Shown in pieces: positions 15,055 to 23,588 of a DNA stretch of 64,000 nt. Numbering within the stretch: position 1 is the stretch's first letter; every line of letters begins with the position of its first letter. The notes beneath the pieces were generated by a model that saw nothing but the letters and a program-made list of their open reading frames with translations, did not search any database and was not told the origin of the DNA. This DNA comes from DAIDKA01 sp036521075. GTDB lineage: Bacteria; Pseudomonadota; Gammaproteobacteria; Steroidobacterales; Steroidobacteraceae. A program made the position numbers and the translations under genes. The DNA lies in contig DATDIL010000148.1 of NCBI GenBank assembly GCA_036521075.1, positions 1 through 64,000 of the forward strand. Reading direction: 5' to 3'.

Positions 15055-18021
15055 CTACTTGAGGGCGAGCTCAAGACGTACCGTGCTCCCCGGTGGCGGC
15101 TGCGCCGCACCGTTGATCAGAAATATGCGGGCGGGATCGATATCCGTGCCCCGCAACAACGCGTCCTGCACGGCATGAGCCCGTTCATTGCCGAGTTTCT
15201 GCAGCTCGGTGTCAGCCACTTTGACACGCCCCAGCAAAGCTGCCGTCAGCTCGGCGCTGGCCGGCGCATAGTCCGGTGTTTCGCCCTTGACCTTTTTTGC
15301 ACTGGTCAGCGTCATCGTCAGCGGTGGCAGTGGCGCCTTGGCGCCGAGCTCGGCGCGGTACTGTGTCAGCAGCAGATTGAACTGCGCCGCCGGTTCAGTC
15401 GGTAGCGGCGCGTCCTCGGCGATACCGGCGCGCTGCTGCAGCAGGCTGTGCAGGCGTCCTTGGGCCAGGGCCGGCGTGTCGGTCACGGTCGAGAAAGTGT
15501 TGGGCACATCCAATTCCAGACCGGGGCGGGCATCGAGCGCCTTGGTGATGCTGTCCAGGCGGGCCTTCGCGGTCGCATCCAGCGCTGCGCTGCCGGGAGC
15601 GAACTCCACAATATTGACGTGGTCGCCTCCGCCAAACAGATGACCCAGCAGCGAAAAGGGTGCGGTCACAGCCTTCTCGAGCAGGTTCACAAATACCTTC
15701 CAGATGATCGGACCGATCCGGAACTGCGGATCATCGAGACTGCCGGTGACGGGCAGGTCGAGGTCGATGACGCCGTTGCGATCCTTCAGCAGTGAAATTG
15801 CCAGTTTCAGCGGCAGATTGATGGCATCCGGGCTTTCTACCTTGTCACCCAATTGCAGCTGGTCCACGACAATGTGGTGACTGGCGGTGAGTTTGCGGTT
15901 CTCGATATGGTACTTCAGATCCGCGGTCAACTTGCCTTTCGCGATCTTGTAGCCTGCGAAATGCCCGGAGTAGGGTGTCACACCGGTCAGTTCGATGCCG
16001 CGATAGCTCATGCTGATGTCGGTATAGGTACTCTGCGACAACAGATTGGTCTCACCCCAGATATGGGCCGGTGCGTAGCGGTCGACCGAGCCGGTCAGGT
16101 CGATCTTGGCGCGGGATGCCGCGGCGGAGGACAGTCCGTCGATGCTGCCGTTGAGCTGCTGGATACCGATGGCGAAGTGCGGCTGGATCCACTGGTCGGC
16201 GTAGTTCGCTGAGCCGTTCGTGATGACAACCGTGCGAATGGCCAGAGGCATGCTGGTGGAATGGGCGGGGGCTGCCAATGCGACGGTGCGCGTCGTTGCC
16301 GATGCGGCCGGTGTGGTCGCCTCCGGCGGTGGTGCGACCGTTGCGGTGCCCGCCGGCTCGAGCGCTTCGGTGATATTCAGATGACGGTTCCGATCAATGA
16401 TCACTCGGGCATAGGGCGCCTGGGCCCGGACGGTGCCGATGCTCAGTGAGGCGGGGTCACTGCGATACTTGATGCCGGCGATGGTCAGCCGATCCCATTT
16501 GATGAAGTCCAAGCGCAGTTCATCATCGATGGTGCGAAAGCCTGTGACGGCGGTTTCCCCGGCAACGGTGAGCCGCCCCTTGGCATCGCGTTCAAGATCG
16601 ACCTTGGCGCCCAATTGTCCACTCAGCAGCGTGAGTGCGGTGTAGCGCGCCAGATAGGGCTGTACCACCGGCAGATTGAATCCGGTCAGCTGCGCATGGG
16701 CCTTCACCGCGACATCCGGCAAGGTGACCTGGGCCTGGGCGGTGACGCTGCCGGAATTATCCAGGCCTGCTTTGAGCTGCACCGCAAGCGCCGGCCCGAA
16801 AGGCCATTGGAACTGTGCCACGCTGACATCAAGTGGCGCGAGCTTGACGGTGGGCGCGGGCTTCAATGTGCGATCCTGGAAGTCCACGGCCAGGCCGTGC
16901 AAATCGACACTCGGCACTTTGACGGTCCATGTCGGCGCACTGGCGCTCGTCGCGGTGACGGGCGGCGCGGGTGTCGCGGTCGTCGCACTGCCCCGCGATC
17001 CGCCCAGCTCGGCCAGATTGAGGCTCCCGTCTTCATTGCGCCAGCCATGAATCTGCCCGCCCGAAATCTTCACGGCATCAACCAGGACGCTGCGGTGGGT
17101 CAGATCGATATGTGTGCCATCGATCTCGATTCGCGGCAGCAGGACAAAGTCGGACTGGCCATTGATCGGACGCAAGGCCAAGTCGCTCACGATGAGCGAA
17201 TCCAAATTCACATCAAGCCCTGCCACGCCATTGTGCAGCGCGAAGTCGTAGCCGCCCGCCAGGGATAGAAGCCCCGAGGATACGGTCAGTGGCACAGCCG
17301 TTCCGGCCAGCCCGGTGAGAGTGGTCACACGCAGGGTCTTGATATTGAACCGTCCCTTCGAGGCCACCGGTGAGACTTCGAGGGTGCCCGACCAGTTGAA
17401 TTGCTCGCCCGCGGGGGTCGCGGCGGCCAAGGTGTAGCCATTGCCGCCGTTCCCGACGGTGTTGAAGTCCCGCAACTCAAAATTCACGGGTCGCAATTCG
17501 GCATGCAGTGTCGTCGGATGTCCCAGATCCACGAACGTGAATTCCCCGCCGATGACGGCCAGGCGAGTCAGGAACAGGCGGATGGGCGCGGCGGCAGGCG
17601 TGGGTGGCTCATTGGCGAAGGGTTTGGCCAGATCGGCGAGATTGAGCGATCCATCGGTACGCAACTGCGCGTGGACCTGCGGATGCTCCAGTTGGATATC
17701 CTGGAATGTCGCACCGCGGTTCCACAGGCTCGCCAGCTGCAGGTTCACATACAGACGCTGCGCCGCCAGCATGGGTTTGCCGTCAACGTCGGGGAAGGCA
17801 AAATTGCGAACATCCAGTTCCAGCGTGAACGGATTGAAGCGAATCTCACCCAGCTGCAGCGTTCGCTGGTACTTCTGGGTGACGAAGGCGCTGCCCTGCG
17901 AGCGAATCAGAGCGGGCACACCGTAGAAGCCGAAGCCTGCATAGACGGCCACCACCAACACCGCGATCGCGCCCCAGAGGATGAGGCGGCGCACCGCGCC
18001 CGGTGACAGTGTTCCGGCCAA
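15055..18021 (-). CDS. DUF748 / AsmA-like large envelope protein with OmpA-like end
   Basis: A 988-residue protein anchored by one N-terminal membrane helix (residues about 11-33), followed by a long repetitive beta-strand region typical of DUF748 and AsmA-family proteins, which span the periplasm and are linked to lipid transport and outer-membrane assembly. The segments QLEHPQVHAQLRTDGSLNL and KISGGQIHGWRNEDGSLNL are the repeated signature. From about residue 800 the sequence VNIVEFAPGSAALDATAKARL resembles an OmpA-type peptidoglycan-binding segment. The start is TTG at 18021, supported by GGAGGAG upstream. The role is inferred from the family only. It follows the efflux operon on the same strand by 60 bases. 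Confidence 0.82.
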   Translation of the reverse strand: MAGTLSPGAVRRLILWGAIAVLVVAVYAGFGFYGVPALIRSQGSAFVTQKYQRTLQLGEIRFNPFTLELDVRNFAFPDVDGKPMLAAQRLYVNLQLASLWNRGATFQDIQLEHPQVHAQLRTDGSLNLADLAKPFANEPPTPAAAPIRLFLTRLAVIGGEFTFVDLGHPTTLHAELRPVNFELRDFNTVGNGGNGYTLAAATPAGEQFNWSGTLEVSPVASKGRFNIKTLRVTTLTGLAGTAVPLTVSSGLLSLAGGYDFALHNGVAGLDVNLDSLIVSDLALRPINGQSDFVLLPRIEIDGTHIDLTHRSVLVDAVKISGGQIHGWRNEDGSLNLAELGGSRGSATTATPAPPVTATSASAPTWTVKVPSVDLHGLAVDFQDRTLKPAPTVKLAPLDVSVAQFQWPFGPALAVQLKAGLDNSGSVTAQAQVTLPDVAVKAHAQLTGFNLPVVQPYLARYTALTLLSGQLGAKVDLERDAKGRLTVAGETAVTGFRTIDDELRLDFIKWDRLTIAGIKYRSDPASLSIGTVRAQAPYARVIIDRNRHLNITEALEPAGTATVAPPPEATTPAASATTRTVALAAPAHSTSMPLAIRTVVITNGSANYADQWIQPHFAIGIQQLNGSIDGLSSAAASRAKIDLTGSVDRYAPAHIWGETNLLSQSTYTDISMSYRGIELTGVTPYSGHFAGYKIAKGKLTADLKYHIENRKLTASHHIVVDQLQLGDKVESPDAINLPLKLAISLLKDRNGVIDLDLPVTGSLDDPQFRIGPIIWKVFVNLLEKAVTAPFSLLGHLFGGGDHVNIVEFAPGSAALDATAKARLDSITKALDARPGLELDVPNTFSTVTDTPALAQGRLHSLLQQRAGIAEDAPLPTEPAAQFNLLLTQYRAELGAKAPLPPLTMTLTSAKKVKGETPDYAPASAELTAALLGRVKVADTELQKLGNERAHAVQDALLRGTDIDPARIFLINGAAQPPPGSTVRLELALK

Positions 18022-18051
18022 GTTGAATCTCCTCCACGTCGGGCCGCTCGC

Positions 18052-18057
18052 ATTATA
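18052..18057 (-). promoter_or_regulatory. candidate -10 box for the DUF748 gene
   Basis: A perfect TATAAT on the minus strand, 30 bases upstream of the TTG start, in the 60-base gap after emrB. No good -35 lies 16-18 bases further up, so the promoter is weak or activator-dependent, or the gene is read through from the efflux operon. Confidence 0.35.
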
Positions 18058-18081
18058 GCGACCACCTTACCCCACTGCGCT

Positions 18082-19680
18082 TTAATGCGCGGCGACTGCC
18101 GCAGCCGGCGCGCCAGCCGCGCCCGTCGCCCCGGGACGGGCCGGTCGGGCCAGCCAGATCACCAGGATCAGAGCCAGGAAGATCAATCCGGAGACGTAGA
18201 ACAGATCATTGGCCGAGAGCATGAATGCCTGAACGTCGACAATGCGGTTCAAGGCGGCGGTGCCTGCTTCGCCGCTCATTCCATTTGCCTGCAGGCCGGC
18301 CAGCGCGGCGCTCGTGGTGGGATTGTCGCGCGCCAGGTGCTCGATGAGCTGGCTGTGGTGCAGCGTGGCACGACGATCCCAGAGGGTCGTGAAAAGGGAG
18401 GTGCCGAAGGAGCCGGCGGTAATACGCGCAAAGTTGAACAGCCCCGAGGCGTTTGGAATGCGGTCCGGTGACAGACCGGAGACGCTCAAGGCCACGAGCG
18501 GCACGAAGAAGCTCGCCATGGCGGCCCCCTGGAGGATGGTCGGGATCAACAGCGTCTTGACATCCACGTCGGTATTGAAATGCGAACGCATGATCATCAC
18601 CGTGGCGAAAATCGTGAATGACACGGTCACGATCACCCGTACATCCACCCGGTTGGTGAGCTTGGCCACGACGGGGGTGACGAATACGGCGAGCAGGCCG
18701 ACCGGGGCCAGAATGATCCCGGCATTGGTGGCCGTGTAGCCCAGGTACTGTTGCAGCCATAGCGGCAACAGCACCAGATTGCCGAAGAACACCCCGTAGG
18801 CGAGCAGCATGCACAGGGTGCCGACCCAGAAATTGCGCCGCTTGAACAAGGACAGGTCCACGATGGGGTGCTCGGCGTGGATCTCCCAGATCAGGAAGTA
18901 CACAAAGGCCGCCACGGCCAGCAGCGCCAGGCCGACGATTTGCGGTGAATTGAACCAGTCCAGATCCTTACCCTTATCGAGCATCACCTGCAATGAGCCC
19001 ACCCAGGTCATGAGCAAAGCCAAGCCGACGGCATCGATGGGCACGCGCTGCGTCGCCGTTTCACGCTTGCGATACAAAATCCAGGTCAACGTGCCTGCGA
19101 ACACACCGATGGGCACATTGATATAGAAGATCCACGGCCACGAAATATTGTCCGTGATCCAGCCACCCAGCAGCGGCCCGGCAACGGGAGCCGTCAAGCT
19201 GGTGAGCGACCACAGTCCCAGCGCCGTGCTTTGTTTCGCGGGCGGATAGCTGGACATGAGCAGCGACTGCGACAGCGGAATCATCGGTCCGGCGACAGCG
19301 CCCTGGATCACACGAAAGAAAAGCAGCAGCCCGATCGAGGGCGCCAGACCACACAGGAAGGAGGCGAGAACGAACAGGAAAATGGACAGGGTGAATAATC
19401 GCACCTGGCCAAATCGGCGTGTCAGCCAGCCGGTCAATGGCACTGAAATCGCATTCGCGACACCGAAGGAGGTGATCACCCAGGTGCCCTGGTCCGGGGA
19501 TACACCCAGGTCCCCGGAGATTGCCGGGATCGACACGTTTGCAATGGAGGTGTCCAGCACATTCATGAAGATCGCGAGCGACACGGCCAGCGTGCCCAGA
19601 ATCCGCGCGGCGCCCATCAATGGCGGTAGCGGCGCGCCGACTCCCGCGGCCGGTTTCACAAGTGAGGCGGGGCGGTTCAT
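18082..19680 (-). CDS. emrB: DHA2-family multidrug efflux MFS transporter (EmrB-like)
   Basis: A 532-residue 14-helix major facilitator. The N-terminal half shows VLDTSIANVSIP and GWLTRRFGQVRLF (the loop 2-3 motif), then GAVAGPMIPLSQSLLM, which is the EmrB/QacA signature. It exports hydrophobic compounds with proton entry. It forms a tripartite pump with the adaptor and outer-membrane factor encoded just upstream. Its ATG overlaps the end of emrA (ATGA). It is the last gene of the marR-controlled operon. The substrates are unknown; EmrAB pumps commonly handle uncouplers, fatty acids or phenolic drugs. Confidence 0.92.
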   Translation of the reverse strand: MNRPASLVKPAAGVGAPLPPLMGAARILGTLAVSLAIFMNVLDTSIANVSIPAISGDLGVSPDQGTWVITSFGVANAISVPLTGWLTRRFGQVRLFTLSIFLFVLASFLCGLAPSIGLLLFFRVIQGAVAGPMIPLSQSLLMSSYPPAKQSTALGLWSLTSLTAPVAGPLLGGWITDNISWPWIFYINVPIGVFAGTLTWILYRKRETATQRVPIDAVGLALLMTWVGSLQVMLDKGKDLDWFNSPQIVGLALLAVAAFVYFLIWEIHAEHPIVDLSLFKRRNFWVGTLCMLLAYGVFFGNLVLLPLWLQQYLGYTATNAGIILAPVGLLAVFVTPVVAKLTNRVDVRVIVTVSFTIFATVMIMRSHFNTDVDVKTLLIPTILQGAAMASFFVPLVALSVSGLSPDRIPNASGLFNFARITAGSFGTSLFTTLWDRRATLHHSQLIEHLARDNPTTSAALAGLQANGMSGEAGTAALNRIVDVQAFMLSANDLFYVSGLIFLALILVIWLARPARPGATGAAGAPAAAVAAH

Positions 19681-20921
19681 GTGGCGGGGCGGGCGCGTAC
19701 CTGGGCGAGACGGTGCGCGACACGGCCACGCGCCGGGTTGGCCAAATTAGCGGCGATGATGGCTTCGACCCGCGCGCCGGCCTGCCGATCCGCGTCATCG
19801 AAGACGCTGGTGGCATAGCGTGGAGCATTGGCAGCGACCTGCGGCAGACGCGGCCCGTTGCGCTCGACCGTGGAGACCTGCACGCGCATGGACAATCCCA
19901 CCTGCAAGGGGTGGGCAGCCAGCTCCTTCGGATCGAGCAGGATTCGCACCGGCAGGCGCTGTACCACTTTGATCCAGTTTCCGGTGGCATTCTGAGCGGG
20001 CAGGAGCGCGAACGAGGCACCGGTGCCCGCACTGAAGCCGACGACCGTGCCGTGATATTTCACGGAGCTGCCATACAGGTCGGCGGTCAGCGTCGCCGGC
20101 TGCCCCATGCGGATATTGCCGATTTGCAGCTCTTTGAAATTGGCATCGACCCAGACCTGGTTCAAGGGCACGACCGACATCAGCACGGAGCCCGGGTTGA
20201 CCCGTTGGCCCAGCTGAACATTGCGATGCGCCACGAAGCCGCCGATGGGCGCCGGCAGTTGGGTGCGCGCCAGGTTCAGATAAGCACTGTGGACCGCGCT
20301 GGCCGCGGCTTGCACTTCCGGATGGTCCGCAATCTGCGTGCCGTCGATGCGCGCGCGATTGGCGGCCGACTGCTGCTCGGCCGCCAGCAGCGCGGACTTG
20401 GCGGCCGACACCGCATCGCGCGCATGCTGCAGTTCCTCACCGGATATGGCGCCGCTGCCGGCCAGGCGTTCACGCCGTGCCAGATCCTTCTCGGCGGTGT
20501 TGAGGTCGGTTTGGCGAATGCTCTGTGCCGCGGCCAGTTGTGCGGTGGTGGCGAACAGGCCGCGCACCGAACGCACGGTGAGGGCGAGATGGGCCTCGGA
20601 TTCATCCAGTGCCACTTTGGCATCCGCCGGATCCAGGCGCACCAGCGTCTGGCCTGCGACCACATTCTGGGTGTCATCCGCATTGATGCCGACCACCGTG
20701 CCAGCAATCTGCGGCGTGATCTGGACGATGTTGCCATTTACATAGGCATCGTCCGTTGTCTCGCGCAGGCGCAGCACGGTTTGCCAGTACACGCCATAGC
20801 CTATGGCAACGACGAGTATCGCAAGGGAGACCAGCACCAGCATGCGGTTGCGCTTGCCATTACTTTGGCCACTGCCCTGGGCATTTCCTGGCGCGGCGGG
20901 GGTATCGGTTTGGGCGTTCAC
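19677..20921 (-). CDS. emrA: membrane fusion protein (HlyD/EmrA family)
   Basis: A 414-residue periplasmic adaptor. One N-terminal helix (residues about 27-48) anchors it in the inner membrane, then come a biotinyl-lipoyl-like half (ITPQIAGTVVGINADDTQNVVAGQ), a long alpha-helical hairpin rich in Ala and Glu, and the closing beta-barrel (PIGGFVAHRNVQLGQRVNPG). It bridges the emrB pump and the outer-membrane channel. GTG at 20921 overlaps the stop of the outer-membrane factor gene (GTGA) and has GGAG about 9 bases upstream, so translation is coupled. Confidence 0.92.
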   Translation of the reverse strand: MNAQTDTPAAPGNAQGSGQSNGKRNRMLVLVSLAILVVAIGYGVYWQTVLRLRETTDDAYVNGNIVQITPQIAGTVVGINADDTQNVVAGQTLVRLDPADAKVALDESEAHLALTVRSVRGLFATTAQLAAAQSIRQTDLNTAEKDLARRERLAGSGAISGEELQHARDAVSAAKSALLAAEQQSAANRARIDGTQIADHPEVQAAASAVHSAYLNLARTQLPAPIGGFVAHRNVQLGQRVNPGSVLMSVVPLNQVWVDANFKELQIGNIRMGQPATLTADLYGSSVKYHGTVVGFSAGTGASFALLPAQNATGNWIKVVQRLPVRILLDPKELAAHPLQVGLSMRVQVSTVERNGPRLPQVAANAPRYATSVFDDADRQAGARVEAIIAANLANPARGRVAHRLAQVRARPAT

Positions 20922-22369
20922 AATTTATTCTCCGGGACTGCCGGCGTGAGCACCTGCGGCACGAACCCGCCGCCAAGGGCCTGCACCAGGTCAACAGATA
21001 GGTCGAGGGAGCGGGCCTGTAGCTGCGCCTGCAGGCTGCGCTGCGCGAGCAGCTGCGATTCGGCGCTCAACACCTGCAGGTAGTTGCCTAAGCCCTCGCG
21101 ATAGCGCAGCACTGACAGGTCGTAGGCTTCCTGCGCATTGGCCAGTGCGTCACGCTCTTCGCCACGCTGCCGACGCAGGCTGTTCATGGACGTGAGCGCA
21201 TCCACAACCTCACGCAAAGCGTTGGTCATGAGTTGGTTGTATTGCTCGACCGCGACATCGTATGCCGCGTCCTGGCCCGCAAGCTTCGCCCGGCGCTTGC
21301 CGGCATCGAACAGGGGCAAGGTGAACGCCGGTGCCACGCCGTATTGACGATTGGCGGCGCTGAACAGATTGGTGGAGCCCAGGTTCTGCAGACCCACGAA
21401 GGCCAGCAGATCCACGTTGGGGTAGAACTCGGCCGTCGCTTCACGAATACCCTGCGAAGCGGCTTCCACGCGCCAGCGCTGTGCGACCAGATCCGGACGA
21501 TGGCCGAGCAGTTCGGCAGGCACGCTGCTCGGCAACTCGGGTTGCACCATCACCGACACGGTCGGGTCGTGGATGTTCAAGGAGCGGTCAGGGCCAGCGC
21601 CCGTCAACGCCGCCAGCACGTGGCGGGTGCGGGCTGCAGACTCTTCGAGCGCGTCGATCTGCTCGCGGGCCGCGGGAACCGCGGCTTGCGCCTGGGTGAG
21701 CTCCAGGCGTGAGTCCAGACCGGCCGCGTTGCGCTCCCGGGTGAGCGTGAGTACCTGTTCGCGTTGTTTGAGGGTGTCGCGGGCGACTTGCAGTTGCAGG
21801 CTTTGCTCCTCAAGCTGCGCATACACATGCGCAACGTTCGCCGCGAGTGTGAGGCGCGCGGCCTGTGCATCGACCTCGGCCGCCCGCTCGGCACCGACCG
21901 CACTTTCATACGCGGCGCGATTCTTGCCCCAGAAATCCAGCTGCCACGACAAGGTGCCGGTCAACAGCGCCAGCGTGTCCCAATTGCCCGCATAGGGTGG
22001 GGGAAACAGGCCGTGCTCGGAAAATCGCCCACGCACGGCCTGACCACTCGAACCCGCACTGGGGGCCCGCGTGCTGTCGAGCGCGGCAACTTGTGCGAGC
22101 GCCGAGCGCGTGCGGGCCTCGGCAATGCGCAGCCCCGGGTTGCCCGCGAGGGCTTCCCCGATCAGGTCATTGAGCTGCGTGTCCCCGTACGCCATCCACC
22201 ACTGCGCCTTGGGCCACGCCGCGGCGTCGATGGGAGTGCCGCTGAGAGCCTGATGCGTTTGTAGGCGGTTGGCCGGGACGAAAGCGGCCTCGGGCCGCAG
22301 CTGATGCGTGCTGGCGCAGCCGGTGAGCAGCACCGTCGCGATCCCTGCAATAATTGCAATGCGTATCAT
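20918..22369 (-). CDS. outer-membrane efflux lipoprotein (NodT/OprM family)
   Basis: A 483-residue TolC-like outer-membrane factor. The N-terminus is a lipoprotein signal ending VLLTGCAS, so it is acylated at Cys. Two repeats of the OEP domain follow: WWMAYGDTQLNDLIGEALAGNPGL near residue 57 and ELPSSVPAELLGHRPDLVAQRW near 280, which is the family signature. It forms the outer-membrane exit duct for the EmrAB pump encoded downstream. Start and stop overlap marR and emrA by a few bases each, giving a fully coupled four-gene operon. Confidence 0.92.
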   Translation of the reverse strand: MIRIAIIAGIATVLLTGCASTHQLRPEAAFVPANRLQTHQALSGTPIDAAAWPKAQWWMAYGDTQLNDLIGEALAGNPGLRIAEARTRSALAQVAALDSTRAPSAGSSGQAVRGRFSEHGLFPPPYAGNWDTLALLTGTLSWQLDFWGKNRAAYESAVGAERAAEVDAQAARLTLAANVAHVYAQLEEQSLQLQVARDTLKQREQVLTLTRERNAAGLDSRLELTQAQAAVPAAREQIDALEESAARTRHVLAALTGAGPDRSLNIHDPTVSVMVQPELPSSVPAELLGHRPDLVAQRWRVEAASQGIREATAEFYPNVDLLAFVGLQNLGSTNLFSAANRQYGVAPAFTLPLFDAGKRRAKLAGQDAAYDVAVEQYNQLMTNALREVVDALTSMNSLRRQRGEERDALANAQEAYDLSVLRYREGLGNYLQVLSAESQLLAQRSLQAQLQARSLDLSVDLVQALGGGFVPQVLTPAVPENKL

Positions 22370-22842
22370 GTTCCTACGTTTTTTGTCAGGCGCTGTAACA
22401 GGTTCTGCAGCGTCTTGGCCTCATCCTGGCTGAAGTCACGCATTGATCGATTCAGCACCTGCATCGAAATCTCTCGCAGGCGCGGGTAGGCAGCCTTGCC
22501 CGCCTGGGTAAGCTCAAGGTTCACGAGTCGACGGTCCTCGGGTGACCGGGTCCGCCGCACCAGGCCTTTGGCCTCCAGGCGATCCAGCATGCGAGTCATC
22601 GCACCCGCATCGTAGGAAATGCCCTTGCACAGTTCGGAGGCGGACGTGGCGCACTGGCGGCCGGCCAGATTCACGATGACGATGAACTGGGCGGAGGTCA
22701 CTTCCAGAGGCCCCAAGAACTCATCGCGCGCCAGCTCCGCATCGAGCACGGCCAGCAGCTGCGCTCGCGCCCGTCCGATGAGGTTCCCCATGCCACCGCA
22801 CGGTTCGTAGTTCTCAAGACTGTATACGTCCGCCAAGTCCAT
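22366..22842 (-). CDS. MarR-family transcriptional regulator
   Basis: A 158-residue winged-helix regulator. The recognition region runs SAQFIVIVNLAG, then ASELCKGISYDAGAMTRMLDRLEAKGLV and RTRSPEDRRLVNLELT, the standard MarR wing. It very likely represses the efflux operon it heads, releasing DNA when a small phenolic or drug binds. Three upstream ATGs are possible. I prefer 22842 because the predicted transcription start (near 22870) leaves it a short leader, whereas ATG 22863 would be nearly leaderless; neither has a well-spaced ribosome site. The gene ends in an ATGA overlap with the outer-membrane factor gene. Confidence 0.9.
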   Translation of the reverse strand: MDLADVYSLENYEPCGGMGNLIGRARAQLLAVLDAELARDEFLGPLEVTSAQFIVIVNLAGRQCATSASELCKGISYDAGAMTRMLDRLEAKGLVRRTRSPEDRRLVNLELTQAGKAAYPRLREISMQVLNRSMRDFSQDEAKTLQNLLQRLTKNVGT

Positions 22843-22875
22843 GCTCCAGCCCCGTCGGGCCATTTCACTAGCCCA

Positions 22876-22905
22876 GACAATAACTGCCGAGGCAATAATT
22901 GTCAA
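22876..22905 (-). promoter_or_regulatory. marR operon promoter with overlapping palindromic operator
   Basis: On the minus strand TTGACA (22900-22905) and TATTGT (22877-22882) are separated by exactly 17 bases, a near-consensus sigma-70 promoter. Laid over both boxes at 22876-22903 is an inverted repeat with 13-base arms (11 of 13 matching) around a 2-base centre, GACAAT...ATTGTC at its ends. A MarR dimer bound here would cover the -35 to -10 region, which fits self-repression of the efflux operon. Confidence 0.75.
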
Positions 22906-22955
22906 GGCTTTAGCAGCTTAAGCAGGACTCAATCCGCCGAGTGTGGCGGGGTGGT

Positions 22956-23588
22956 TCAGGAATCGGTCAGTTGCGGGATCAGCTGATCGGCCAGGTCTCC
23001 CAGTGCGGCGCTGAGCGCGGCGGGCAGGCCCGCGGGGCAGCCCGCGGGGGCCGGTGCCGCCAGGTGTGCGCTGCCGCGCCGCATCTCACCCGCAGGGCCC
23101 GCCAGCGTCCAGTTCACCTGGGCGGTGATCGCACAGGAGCCATCGGCCGCGAGGCTCACGAAATCCAGATCCAGGTTGGACACATCCGGCGCGGCCTGGC
23201 TCGTGGCCTGCGCATCCGGATGCCGTGCCACCGGCAGGGCGTCGGCCCCGATGACCTGTGCGTAGCCGAGGCGCTCGCCCAAGTCACGCGTGATCGTGCC
23301 CTGAATGAGGACGCCCAGCGGGGCGGTCCATTGATCATTGTCCGAAATTGCAAGCTGCGTCGGGCCCAGCTGATGAGTCAGTCCGAGATGGTCCATTTCA
23401 CGCGGCAGGCTGACGTGACGCACGCGGATCAGTATCGCCCGGGCAGGCTGACTCGCCACAGCCACCGGGCTCACCGGCGCCAGTGAGTAGTAATGCAACG
23501 CCGGCAGCGACTGACAGGAGAGCAGCGGCACGGCGAGCAGGATTGCCGCGGCAATTGCCACGCGTGGAGTGCAGGGCAGACGTTTCAT
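22956..23588 (-). CDS. pqiC: PqiC-like lipoprotein (ABC-type transport auxiliary, DUF330)
   Basis: A 210-residue outer-membrane lipoprotein. The signal ends VPLLSC with the acylated Cys; the mature part starts LPALHYYSLAP, the hallmark opening of the DUF330/PqiC family, then has RVRHVSLPREMDH and DNDQWTAPLG. With PqiA and PqiB it forms a tunnel between inner and outer membranes thought to move lipids and keep the envelope intact. ATG overlaps the pqiB stop (ATGA). It is the last gene of the pqi set; about 50 bases beyond its end the marR operon promoter faces the same way. Confidence 0.9.
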   Translation of the reverse strand: MKRLPCTPRVAIAAAILLAVPLLSCQSLPALHYYSLAPVSPVAVASQPARAILIRVRHVSLPREMDHLGLTHQLGPTQLAISDNDQWTAPLGVLIQGTITRDLGERLGYAQVIGADALPVARHPDAQATSQAAPDVSNLDLDFVSLAADGSCAITAQVNWTLAGPAGEMRRGSAHLAAPAPAGCPAGLPAALSAALGDLADQLIPQLTDS

